Origin: Lepidodermella squamata
Taxonomy: Eukaryota > Gastrotricha
DNA: 64,000 bases
Reading direction: 5' to 3'
Assembly: GCA_047495785.1 (NCBI GenBank)
Contig: JBLDXI010000001.1
Coordinates: 2,170,001-2,234,000 of the forward strand
Shown here piece after piece: positions 1 to 11,100 of the stretch (the first letter of the stretch is position 1; each line of letters begins with the position of its first letter). A model generated the notes under the pieces. That model did not search any database, was not told the DNA's origin, and saw nothing but the letters and a program-made list of their open reading frames with translations. Position numbers and translations under genes: made by a program.

Positions 1-731
1 TCTGAGGTTCAGCCATAGATTTTCTCACTTTCAGTCGTGCAAATATTTCGACCCATTTTATTAATGCTTTCTTTCGATGCTACCTCCAAGAAAATAATCA
101 GAGGCTTTTAACTACTATCTCGAATGATGGTAAATGGTAATCAGCTTGCGAAATAGCAGCCACGTGTCTTACAGCCGGTGTGTGCGCGTGGCATGGCGCA
201 AAAAACAACCACACTAGTTTCGCGCGCGAAATCTGGCGACGACACATGACCCAACAGACAAAGCAGGTCGCGCGCCAACCTCTCCTATATAACCCGACGT
301 TAGGTTAACGCTAAACTTGTCGGCGGCAAAGATCTCAATTTTTCACTCTTTCTTTCATCGTTTTACATATATAGTAGCATGTTTTTTCGATAAAAAACTC
401 GATAAAAGCTTCGATAAAAAATCTTTTTATCAACGAAAGATCTCGCTCAGCTTTTTCACTGGAAGAAAAATCAACAAAAGTCTATAAAAAATTCTACCGA
501 CCAGCGTTCGATCGCACTGCCTTCGATTGGAACGGGCGATTTTTTACCGCCCCACTTCCATTCTGTAATTTATCCGAATTTTATACCACCGCCAGAAAAA
601 ATCGATCTCCGATTTGCCGACCGGTCCTTTTTAGGACCACAAGTTTTGCAAAAGTGTGCTATCTATCTAGCAAACCGATATTTTTTATTATGAAATAAAA
701 TTGAGTGTAAAAATATTTTTGAATAATTTTT
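1..731. other. Gene-free spacer with a TATA-like box
   Basis: No supportable coding exon is visible. A TATATAA string lies at about 286-292 on the plus strand, but the sequence after it (about 315-730) contains no usable reading frame, only A/T-rich repeats of a CGATAAAA word around 388-420. On the minus strand a TTTATT near 684-689 gives an AATAAA signal for the gene that ends at 732. Confidence 0.4.
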
Positions 732-1070
732 TCAGCCGTTGAAAACATTTCCGATGACCTCGCCGACACGTTCCGCCTTGTGCGCAGCCAACGAGAGACA
801 AACGTCTTCATTATCGGCGTTGCACTCGGCCCACCTCGCCTTCCAGCACGTTTTCCAACAGCGGGTGACGCATTTTTCTCGGCAAATGATGTTGCAACCG
901 GTGTAGCAATCGCTGGTCAGCACGAGTGCGGCGTAAACAGCGGCGGCGATGAGCAGGGCGAGGATGAGGAGCATGATGAAAACGAGGCAACAGCACCGCG
1001 AACCGGCTCGCCGCGGCTTTTTCGGCTTCACGATTTGCTCGGTGCGATAGTACGTTGGCGGTGGAATCAT
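732..1070 (-). CDS. Small membrane protein with a cysteine stripe (copy 1)
   Basis: A 112-residue single-exon protein with a true ATG at 1070. The cytoplasmic-type N-terminus is Pro/Tyr then Lys/Arg rich (residues 1-26). One hydrophobic segment follows (about 30-50), with no cleavable signal, so a type II single-pass topology is likely. After the membrane span, cysteines recur exactly every fourth residue: six in a row spaced i, i+4, starting at CYTGC, then the block CWKARWAEC. That spacing would put all six on one face of a helix. The gene at 2636-3049 is a clear paralogue with the same stripe and a similar tail. An AATAAA lies about 45 bp past the stop. I do not recognise the family. A tethered Cys-rich peptide or an oligomerising membrane protein are possibilities only. 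Confidence 0.7.
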   Translation of the reverse strand: MIPPPTYYRTEQIVKPKKPRRAGSRCCCLVFIMLLILALLIAAAVYAALVLTSDCYTGCNIICREKCVTRCWKTCWKARWAECNADNEDVCLSLAAHKAERVGEVIGNVFNG

Positions 1071-2248
1071 CGGCTGTCGCGATGCGTCATGTCTAGTTAT
1101 TTTTTCAAATTTAAACTGTTATTCCAGAGAATTTTTCCGAAAATTTACTTGGCTGTGTATCCTTGACCACGGTAAATTTGATTAGACATCTTTAAAAAAC
1201 TATTGCTATATGGAAAAAATAAAATATTCAATTTGAAAATTAATCGATGCACCTTTTTGGTGGAATAAATTTCGGAAAATCGATTATGTGTTATTCAATA
1301 TTTCGTGCTATAATATCCCGTAAAATTCCTGTATTACGGGTTAGTTCAGTTTTGAAGCTGAAGAATGGTATCCAAAAGGTCTTTGAACCATGAATATTTC
1401 CAACTTTGATGTTCTTGATAAGAATTTGTACCTTCAATGCTGTTTTCCCGAATTTTAAATTTAAAAAAAATCCGGAAGTTTGGGATCTCGCCACTTCAAG
1501 TTTTGAAGCGTTCCAAGCTAATTTAAGTTGTTTCAAATGAAACCTAAAGCGCGCGTAAAATTATTTAATTTTTTTGCATGAAAATCCCACCTTAAAATAG
1601 ATTCATTATTGTGCATCGCAAGCTCAACTTTTCTCTGACTAAAAAATGGTCATGAAAATTGGTGTAATTACCTATAATTACCTCTCGGGTCGAGAAGTGC
1701 AAAATTTCAGTAACAAAATTGAAACGTAGAAACATGAGTTAGCTAATAGTTAATGGATATCAGAGTTCATAAAAGTCACGAACTCGCTTTAGATTCACTA
1801 CAGAAGTTTCACTATAAGGTGTTGTAAAACTCAGCGCTTGATACTAGGTTATAAAGATGAAAACGATCCAAGTTTGTACTTTTTGGCATTCCATTGACAC
1901 TGCGCATAGAGATGAGCATTACAGATTGAAAAGTTTAGGGCAAAGTAGTAAGTAGAAAAAATGATAATAAAAACATTATGAATACCTGTGAGTGAGTGTT
2001 CATGTGGGATCAAAATAATCCCGAGGAAAAAGTGTTCTTTACACGGCAAACAGACCGAAGAACCAAGTGCCACATAATATATTACGCCGGTCAAAAGGCG
2101 AAAGCTCCGTGCAAATTTCGTCAAACGAGTTTTTTCACATTACAAAAATAAAGAAATAAATACTGATATTTCAACGTTTTTGAGGAGTAAAAAGTATACA
2201 TATATAGCAGTAATAAAACAGCCAAGCGGTGTGTTTTTGGTAGCGCCG
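1071..2248. other. AT-rich spacer
   Basis: I see no convincing exon on either strand in this 1.2-kb stretch. The short open frames here are low-complexity, do not continue across plausible splice sites, and match nothing else in the window. It would contain the promoter of the minus-strand gene that starts at 1070. Confidence 0.5.
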
Positions 2249-2599
2249 ATGTACCTGCCTGCTGAAGTTGTGCCTTGTCGCGATTCTATTACATTGTCTG
2301 TATATGTGCCACTAATAATAATAATATTAATATTAATGCCTTTGATGCAAAAAAAACGGCGCAGTATGCGTCATGCCTTCTGGAAGCTGGCTAAAACACG
2401 CCACCGTGTGCACACCTGTGGTAGCAAACTGAAATACAACGACACTATGATTCATCCAAATCAGCTGAAAAATATGCTAAAAAAGATTAATGCGGATAAA
2501 AATTTCGAGAATCATCACCTTCCTAATATTTTATTATACACTGGATATTTAATATCTTCAGACATTAATATTTTTGATGAGTTCGAAAATGATGACTAA
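2249..2599 (+). CDS. Possible small single-pass membrane protein
   Basis: An open frame of 116 codons from the first true ATG (2249). It encodes a hydrophobic stretch (residues about 18-35, rich in Ile/Leu) followed by a Lys/Arg cluster and a polar, basic tail ending in acidic residues. The frame is open upstream only from a non-ATG codon, so this could be the last exon of a spliced gene or chance coding potential in AT-rich DNA. It converges on the 3' end of the minus-strand Cys-stripe gene, leaving only about 36 bp between stops. No family is recognised. Confidence 0.3.
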   Translation: MYLPAEVVPCRDSITLSVYVPLIIIILILMPLMQKKRRSMRHAFWKLAKTRHRVHTCGSKLKYNDTMIHPNQLKNMLKKINADKNFENHHLPNILLYTGYLISSDINIFDEFENDD

Positions 2600-2635
2600 T
2601 TGACAAGGTAAAATGGCTAAAATATTTTTATTCCA

Positions 2636-3049
2636 CTAGCCTTCCAATGCTTCTCGCATTCCTGATATAACGTTGTCGATTTTATCTGCTGCAATGCCGA
2701 GACACACATTTTTACCTGTGGCGGGAAAAAAATATTAACAATTTTGTTATGATTGCGTTTTTTTACCATCATCTGGGCATTTAGCCCATCGAGCTTTCCA
2801 GCAGACTTGCCAGCAAGAGTTGACACAGCTTGAGGTGCAGATCTTTTGGCAGCCTCTGAAGCATGGCGAAGTGACAACTAGTACGCAGTAGATAACGGCG
2901 GCGAGGCTGAGCAAAGCGGCGGCGATCGAAAGCCCGATGCAGATAAAGTGCAGCGTACTGCCGAGCGGTTTTGCTACGCGCACGCCGCTGTCCCGAATTA
3001 GGTCAACTTCTTCGGGAATCCGATACCGCTCCATATTGGTATCGTACAT
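2636..3049 (-). CDS. Small membrane protein with a cysteine stripe (copy 2)
   Basis: Two exons (3049-2767 and 2715-2636) joined over a 51-bp intron give a 120-residue protein. The intron interrupts the tail after PDDG, and splicing restores the GKNVCLGIAADK tail, which matches the uninterrupted tail of the copy at 732-1070. A single hydrophobic segment spans about residues 32-60. It is followed by the same cysteine ladder (CFRGCQKICTSSC and on, Cys at i, i+4 for six steps) and a conserved CWKARWAKC block. The charged N-terminus is unlike that of copy 1, so only the membrane segment, ladder and tail are under visible constraint. AATAAA follows the stop within about 10 bp. The family is not recognised. 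Confidence 0.72.
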
Positions 3050-4134
3050 TCAACCGGGAAAAAAATTAGCAACTATTTGCTATACATATCAGAATATTGC
3101 AAAAAATCAATTAATAACAAGGGATAAAATAATTTTATGCGTTGATTGGGAAAGATGAAGAGAAATAAAAAATTTCTTTAGAAATTAAAAAGACACAAGA
3201 AAACCTTCAACAAAGCTTGGGCTAAAATCCCTCCATGTTTTACAGCTAAACAGAAAAATCTGCCACGACTGATAAATTTGACAAGATTAATGATTTTTCC
3301 GATTCGATTTTTCCTACGCAAGTCGGACAATGCTATGGAGGTGAAATACGAAAGGTGAGAAATGCCAATCAGATTGCTAAAATAACAGATATTACGCCTC
3401 GAATCGAAATTTTATTGCCGAAAATAGCTGAATATTATTGGAAATGCCGCCTGCGCAATAATTTTAGCAAGAATTCGAAAAAAATGTAATCAATATGCGT
3501 AGTTAATAATTGCCAAGGGTCTAAAAATAACAAGCCCCAAGATGAAACGGATGGAGTGGGGTATAACGCCCAACACTACTTTTGTTGTTATATAACGTAA
3601 ATTACCTAGATATGTTTACGAATGATCAGTATTATTTTTTTCTTGCTGATTCAGGAGCTGGCAAAAAATGCGGATTATACGCGCATACTTTCCTATCATT
3701 TGCAAAGCGAAGAGTGACAAATACCAAAACAAGGTAATAACTGGGCTATTGCGGACACAAAAAATTGCCCTATCTTACTCGCAAGTTTAATCAAACATGC
3801 GTTGAATGTTTGGTAAGATGTACTAATTGTTTTATTTTTAAATGAATTTCACGTCATCAAAATTGGCGCTAATATACAAAAAAATATTATTGGCTATTGG
3901 CTTGTCTTCCTCATTGATATTAAAATTTGCGGCAGTTGCCGAGATGAAATGGAAACCGCGTCGATTCGTCTCAGGTCCCATCGCGGCTTCGGATTCGGCT
4001 AAAAACCAACTAATGAAACCGATCAATATTGTGACGCAAATTTATTGTCCATTGCAAAAAATTCCATTTATCTTTGACCGAAGACAAAAAACGGATATAA
4101 AAAACTGAAAGAAAATGAATATGTTGTTAAATAG
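3050..4134. other. Spacer with a weak minus-strand exon candidate
   Basis: Mostly non-coding. A 62-codon minus-strand frame at 4026-3838 (begins MIGFISWFLAES) ends immediately before an AATAAA. That is the arrangement seen at real 3' ends here, so it could be a terminal exon, but no upstream partner exon or homologue is visible. The overlapping plus-strand frame at 3842-4108 is no better supported. Confidence 0.3.
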
Positions 4135-4574
4135 ACGACGTTGAGTTCAACGGACCATTTCTTGGCGGACCACACTTATTACCCCTTATATCCTAGTCAT
4201 GGATACCATCGAAGTGTGCCACTTGAGTGCCAAGTGCGGCAAGGTGTGGCGCTTCTAATGAGACCAATTATGACCCAAATTAGCATTCCATCTTAATAGG
4301 GGGCTGCTTTAAACAGAGCGGTCCGCTAAACCAGGGTCCGCTGAGCTCCAAAAACCCCGGCTTTGTTGAACTTGGCGGACCCAATTTAGCGGACCAAATC
4401 AAGTTGTAGTACTTGGATGTTTGCAACCGCCAGAGTGAGGCTAAATAGCTCAGGTGTGTATAGTAGGTCATTGGATGGCACTTTTCATGGGGAATCGACT
4501 AATCATATGGCACACCTCCGACCTAGTCCGAAACACTGGTCCGCTAAAATTTGGTCCGTTGAACTCAGCGACGT
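4135..4574. mobile_element. 440-bp inverted-repeat element (MITE-like)
   Basis: The ends are inverted copies: ACGACGTTGAGTTCAACGG at 4135 pairs with the complement of the sequence ending at 4574 (17 of 19 bases), followed on both sides by GGACCA-type words. A 9-bp direct repeat GTTAAATAG flanks it exactly (4126-4134 and 4575-4583), as expected of a target-site duplication. The interior is non-coding and repeats CGGACC/GGTCCG words. The 9-bp duplication is compatible with a Mutator-like non-autonomous element. The superfamily assignment is inference. Confidence 0.75.
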
Positions 4575-4583
4575 GTTAAATAG

Positions 4584-5277
4584 CATAAAATGAGAATAAA
4601 TCTCTGAAAATCCACGTGGAAATTAATCTGCCAACATTTTATGCAACCAAAAGGAATTATAATTTTTGCGCTATTTTATTTGCATTTTTTGCATGTAAAT
4701 CGATCAGTTCAAAACTTGGCGCGCGCGGGAAAATTCTACGTCCATTTGGTAGAATAAGGACTATCTCGCTGCATTCTGAAATTCTTGCAGCCGGAAGAGG
4801 AGGGCGTGGTTTCCCATTCCTATTAATACCTTCTCTGCAAATTTAATTCCTTGAACTCGCTGAGCCTATCACAGATCTAAGCTACATCTCCGTGGGTGTC
4901 TGCTCGAAATATCCTAATCGTCACGCGCCGTTCGTTAAGAGCGGCGCCTAACGTTCGAAAAAACGCAGAATATATCGACTTGTTTACGTAAAAGCGAATC
5001 TTTAGACAGCGCGATGTTCGTGCGAGTCTTTGATCCTATTCGGCTTCAAATGTCACAAGCAGACTATACTTATACCAATCGGCGTTAAGGTTACATTCAT
5101 CTTGTTTGAATAGCTCAAAGTGAAGTTTTGCCGGAAGTTTTTCGCAGCCAACGTGCTCGCGAAGGCGATGACACTTTACACCAGGGGCGGATGAGCGGTT
5201 TCGCCACTAAAACGTCTTTATCAGTTGTGAATATTTTCACGAAAATTTTAGGTTTCATTATTTTGCTCGAAAATAAT
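4584..5277. other. Spacer and upstream region of the class C receptor
   Basis: No independent gene is supported. The receptor reading frame is open upstream to an ATG at 5128, but the signal peptide begins at the ATG at 5278, so 5128-5277 is treated as leader. The GC-rich stretch at 4920-4960 may be promoter sequence. Confidence 0.4.
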
Positions 5278-7783
5278 ATGTTTTTAATTTCACTTTCCCT
5301 GGTCATTTCTGTCTTCGCGTTAAATGTTTTATCAGCTAAGGACTACAAACTCCATGTCCTAGCTATGGTCCCATATACCGGCAACGAGCCTAGGAATGGC
5401 GTGATTTGCGAAGCTGCGATGAAAATCGCTGTCGATAACGTCAACTCAAGGTTGGACATGTTGCCAAATTACGAAATCAAAGTCACATACGTCGATGAAG
5501 CCGCTGAATCGCGAAACGCCCCGCGCCATTTCAGCAACTTCGCTACGTCTTTCATCGACGGAAATCGAAGTGATGGCTTCATGTCACCCGTTTACGTTGG
5601 CAACACGTTCATCTGCGAAAATGTCGCCGGGGTTGTCCGGCAGTTCAACTCGATTCAAATTTCACCGAGTTGCGGCGCGGTTAAATTCACGGCAAATCGT
5701 AAAGAATTCCCGAATTTGTACCGAAATAGGATTTCTTACGAAGCGCTGCCGATTGCTCAGATCGCCTTTATGCAAAAAATAGGCGGATGGCGGGAGTTTG
5801 CGATCATTTCATTCGGCGGAATTCCGAATCAGTTACGTAACGCGTTTTGGTACTACACTGTTAGTTTAAGAGTCGGGGTCGACGTCCTGTGGTACAACAA
5901 CGTCTTACGATATAGATTCGACGATAATCGACTCACTTCGAGCGACAGATGCCAGGATTGTCGTAGTTATGTTTACGGATGTACCGAGACTTGTACGCTT
6001 TCTATGCGCGGCTCATGCTGGCGGGATTAGGGGATCGCAATTCGCCTTTCTCGCACTTCCTACCGCCTACTTTGACGCGGCTGGAAATGACACTGTCCTT
6101 CCCCCTGGGTGTACTCGAAACATGGTGATCGAGCAATTTAGAATCGTGCTATGGTTCGGGCCGTTGGAGGCGGCTTTTCAGAATAATGGAGTTTCGACCC
6201 TGGGCTACGACCTGGTTGAGTTCGAGCAGAAACTTGACGCAATTACGAATAAATCTCGAATTCAAGACTACATAACGCGACACCGATGCCACGATACGAT
6301 TCTCCAGGCTATCGTAACCCTTGACCAGAGTGAGAAAGTCCTGAACTCTAGGTACAATTTGAGTCTAAAAGACTTTAAATCAAACCCGGAGCTGGTGATG
6401 AATGTCGTTAATTCAACAGCTGGTAGCATTAGTATGGTTGGGCTTAGAGCCGGGGCTTTGAAGTACTCGAAGCGGTTAGAGGTCGACTACGAACCTCAAT
6501 ACGTCGGCCAGTGGATAAATGGAACGATTCGGTACACGCATAGCATAACTTACAAGGGCGAGGAATATGGCCGTTACACGGACTTTTCCGCGTTCGAACT
6601 CAAGGAATTCCAGCCGCTGATTTGGTCGACGAAAAACGGCAAACCGCCGAAAGATCTGTCAAATGTTCGCCACTTATTCGAAGGAATCTCGGCTGATCTT
6701 ACGATAGGTATCGTCGTAGTTTCAGTCCTAATAACTGCGGCTCAAATAATCGTTTGCGTTCTATTCCTGAGGAGAAATGTAGCGTCCCAAGTTATCAATT
6801 TCAACTCATTCGTGATTGCGGGGTGTTTAACCCTGAATGGGGCGTCAATTAGTTCAGTTATTCCGGGGAGCACTTCAGGTTCCTGTGTTGCTAAGCCTAT
6901 TCTTATCTCAACCGGATTCGCCCTTATCACGTCTCATATGTTTATTCGAATGATGTCGCTAATGCGATTTGCTTCGAAAAAAGCTTTCGCAAACTCACCT
7001 GGCGCGAGTCTGAAGACGAAATTTCGCTCTGTCCGCTTCCGGCCTATGTCGAAATTAACTACGGCAGCGAAGAAAAGCAGTGGCACTAGTGGGCTGAAGC
7101 GATCAACTGCCTCGTCGTCTACAGTTACAATGGCATCAGACGGAAGCGCTACGGCGAAAGCTGTCTCGCTAAAAATCAAGGCAATTGAATCCGCTGCTTT
7201 TGTCCTACTCAACACGATTGTCCTGATAATCTGGCTAGTTGCCATCGACCCTTTCACCTACGAACTTATCCGAACGCCGAAAATGTTCGACCCCGTTCTG
7301 CTAGATTACTACGATGTAACAACAGGTGTTTGCTCTTCTAAGTTTGAAGCGTTCTGGTTGATTGGCTTTCTAGTCGTTCACGTGATTTTAATGCTGTTCT
7401 CAATATTCAGCGCGTTCAGTTTAAAGCACGTCGCTTTTCACCTACAATCTCTTCAGCGCGAGTACAAATCATTGAGGATTATGATAACGAACGCGACTAC
7501 TCTGTCGCTATGCGGGGTTGCGATCCTCTTCATGTTAAGTAGCTTATCTATTGCGATCAAATCAGCCGTGCTCGCAGCTGGGTTGTTGCTGATATCTGTC
7601 TCAACAACTGCAATTGCGTTTGTCACCGCGGCTTCTGTTAGGGGCGACATAGCGGTTGAAGATATCAATGTCGGGGATGTTACGGTTAATATGACAGGGC
7701 TTAGTAAGCAAACAACGCAAACGAGATACGACACTAATCAACCGTCTGTTTTATCAAAAAGAGGAACAACTTCAGGCTGCTAA
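5278..7783 (+). pseudogene. Class C GABA-B-like receptor with a frame break
   Basis: It encodes a secreted N-terminal lobe (signal peptide from MFLISLSLVISVFALNVLSA), a bilobed ligand-binding region of the ANF-receptor/GABA-B type, and seven membrane segments (starting near plus 6700, 6800, 6890, 7185, 7340, 7480 and 7570) of the 7tm_3 class, with a Ser-rich loop after TM3. The frame shifts by one base near 5930-5950. Upstream reads GVDVLWYNNV in one frame; downstream reads DARIVVVMF in the +1 frame, matching the conserved DARII(V) strand of GABA-B lobes. Both sides are clearly coding, so this is a one-base indel: a young pseudogene, an assembly error, or a tolerated frameshift. A 64-bp GT-AG intron (5892-5955) would also rejoin the frames but would remove the DAR strand. 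The gene is otherwise intronless, unlike its neighbours. AATAAA lies at 7857. Confidence 0.75.
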
Positions 7784-8182
7784 ACTTGTGCTTTTATTGT
7801 TATATCACCAGAAATGTTTTGGCTATCATATAGCTGCCGGTGACACGGGAATTTGAAATAAAATGAAGTTTTTTTAAGGTTGATGAAAAGCTCGATTGTC
7901 CACGATATCGGATTGCCGTGACAACGCACAAATTAAAAAATTAAAAAATCCACCTCAATAATTGTACTAACATTTACATCTCTTGCTAAAAATTATATTG
8001 CACAGCAAATTCAAAGTCTGAAGCCATGTAGAAGGGTCAGGCAAATATAGACCGAACCTCCCACAAGTCTTTCGTCGCTTGACAGTCCGATATGGTTGGC
8101 AATCGAGTTTTTAATCATTATTTATCACACGAAAAACAAGGAGAAGAACTTCACGATTTATTGTTTTGGTATGTGTTGAGTT
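7784..8182. other. 3' UTR spacer between convergent genes
   Basis: It contains the polyadenylation signals of both convergent genes: AATAAA at 7857-7862 (plus, for the class C receptor) and TTTATT at 8157-8162 (AATAAA on minus, for the M4 peptidase). I see no other coding content. Confidence 0.6.
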
Positions 8183-11100
8183 TTAATAGAAACATGTGAA
8201 TAGTTCCAGCCGATTAAAGCCTTCGGATGCATTGATAAGTACGAAGAAGTCTCGACCGACGTCGGTTTTAGCCAACTGTCCTGTTACCCACTCGTCGGAA
8301 TCTAAAAAAATATGAGGTTAAAAGTCAGATTCCAACAGAGTAGATTTAAAGAAAACTTCAAGGCGATTTGAATTAAGCTGGATTTTTAAAAAAATTTGCA
8401 TTTTCTCGGAGACGCTATTTGATAGCAAAATGACTAGCTTCAGCAAAGCTTTTCCCCTCCAATATTCTCATGCCTTATTTATGGTAAAGTTGAACTATTT
8501 ATAAAAGGGCACTCCTTTTACCGGAACCAAGTTTGCTGTAGCGGAACCAAATTTTGAAATTTTCTAGAGGCCTGAAATCACTTTTCAGATATTTCTTGGG
8601 TATCAAGATTGACCACAATAACTCTAGAAGAAAATCACCAGTAAATTCAGCGGAACATTCTCTTTAAGACAGAGTGTTCAATTCAGAAGTCATGCTTCGC
8701 CTAAAATTCGTAGAATTATTCAAAAATGACTCTTAACATATTTCGACTTCGGTTCCGCAAAATGCAAATTTGGTTCCGCTACAGCAAATTAGGTACAGCC
8801 TGATTTCCGCTACAGCATAGGCTCGATTGCCTTTAAACAAGCCGCTTGAATTATTCAAATTTTCGATTTTTTAACGTTTTCATCGCGGGAAAGCAAGTTA
8901 AGCAGTTTTTGTTTTCAGATTTGTACGGTTTCCTTCCACCCTCTGAAAGCCTTTTCTAACCCCGCGGAATCGCTTCATTCGCAGCGGGGGATGGAGTTAA
9001 TGCAGCTGATTTTAAATGGATGAAATTCAAGAATATGTGACGTGCGTAAAAAGCTTATTTTTCATTGCTGAGCTGTTCGAAAGACAACGCTTACATCCTC
9101 TACTTAACATTTGGAGGCAAAAGCCACATATTCAGGGCTGTGAAAGGTGAGTCTTGGAAACATTTGAATGGGCGATCCTGGCGGGCCAATTTTCTTCCAC
9201 AGGTAGCTCTTAGGTATGACTATAACGCCAGATAAAAGTTGACTCTTATGCGTGAGAAAAATGCAAATTTCCTTTGATCACAACCCTCATTGTTTTCAAA
9301 TGAAAATTTTAATTTTTTTTTATTTTTAAATAAAAAAAGCGAATTTTAAAAGTTTTTAAAGCGAATTCTAAAACGGAAATAATATTGCATACCTTCCCAG
9401 AAAGGCGCCCAGTCATATTCGGTCTGGAAAAAAACCGATAAAAATCAAGACATAAAAATTTAGCTATTAATTGTTCTTACCAAAGATGGCGGTTGACCTC
9501 TGCGAACGAACAAATCAGCATCTCCATTATCCGCGTAAATAGCAATATTGAACGAAGTCGCGCCTCTCGGTGCCGTAACAACATATTTCAGGCTATCGCC
9601 CTTCTTCGCCGACAGGTTGGGAATTTGTTCACAATTCGTACTCCGCTTGAAGGATCTTATCGAGTTGCTGCTACTGCTAAGCGCAACGCCGGACGCTCGA
9701 GTTGTAACCGCCGGCTTTCTAGTCGTACTTCTAGTGGTGACCTCATCACCATCATCGTCAGTGTTATCATCGTCTTCTTGCGAAAGTGTTGTCGTTCTTA
9801 CTTTCGTTGTTGATCTTGTGGTCACCCTAGACGACGGTGTAGTTCTAGCAGGTGTTTCCGTATCGTCGTCGGAATCGCAGTCTTTCGACTCGACACAGTC
9901 GGAAATATCGATACCGCCAGCTTTCCAAGCTGAAACTATCCCGTTTACGTCGCCGATTTCGAACTGCTGCGTTATTCTGATGACGTCACAACCAGCTTTG
10001 TACAGGGATGTATTAGGCTGCCACATCATCAGGTTGGCTAGGATCCAAGACCGGCCTGCTTTTTGAACGTTCCAGCCTCTTGCGGTTGCTTGTTTATAGA
10101 AAATGTAATTAGGAACCGCGCTGCAGTAATGCGGATCTTGGCAGCCCTAGAAAAAATGGATTCATTGAGATTTTCACTCAAAAATTTTTTAAGTGGGATC
10201 AAACCGCTTTTCCAAGGTTGCAAACAGTGCTGTCAACGTCCGGAAAAAACTGATCGTATCGCCTCTCCACAGTCATGTCTCGCAAAAAGGGAAGCTATTT
10301 TATAACAAAATGCTATCAAATTGCCAACATGAAATCAGGGGCACTTATATACCGCTTTAGAGCAACCAGAAGCGATTTTGAAATCGTTCTTTTTCGTCAC
10401 ATAGCTTTCAGCCATTTCTGCAACTGCGTCGGAAAATGCTGAGAGAAACCAATCAAATGATTGAAAATTTCGAGCGATAGTTAGATTTTTCTACCTTCAT
10501 TTAAGCAGCCAGATTCGCCCTCGTAAATTAGCTTGGATTTAATTGCTGTAACAGCATGCCCGATTTCATGGGCAACTACGTCGACACATGCCTAAAGATG
10601 AGTTAAAATTAGGCCTTGAATGAAACAGGAAATCTTTCAATCTCACGCTCAGTGGAAAGAATTGCGTGCTAGATCCGTCGCCAAAGTACAGATATCGTCC
10701 CTCCCAAAAGGCTATAATTTTCAATTAAAATTTTCAAACTTCGGAAATGACTGGAAAATACCATTATCATAAGCTGTTCGGTAATGAACGGCCAAATGAA
10801 GCTTTCCCGATGGTGTTAGCTGGGTAATATTATCGATACTGCCCCATTGTGGATCTTTCAACATTTCGGTAACTTTTATTCCGTGATAGAACGCATCTGA
10901 AAAATCGAAATAAAAATAATTGCATCGCGAAATTTCCACGAATTTTACCAGCTAGGGGTCCATCTCCACCTATAAAACATCAAAGAAGCTGAATCAATTT
11001 GAATTTTGTGCCCACTCTCTTACCGTTAATTTGATCGAAAATTCCTTTCGAGCAATCGAATTGAGCTGGGGTGTGCTTTGTCAAGTTGAGAAATTCGCGG

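Noticed and set aside
1-16. Minus-strand ATG at position 16 (MAEPQ) running off the window
   Set aside because: Only five codons are inside the window, with no supporting promoter or homologue. It could be a gene start but cannot be supported.
286-292. TATATAA as promoter of an unseen plus-strand gene
   Set aside because: No coding exon follows for 400 bp; such words are expected in AT-rich DNA.
780-1166. Plus-strand open frame of 128 codons
   Set aside because: It is the complement of the Cys-stripe gene at 732-1070, is rich in Glu/His by antisense composition, and has no paralogue in the sister locus.
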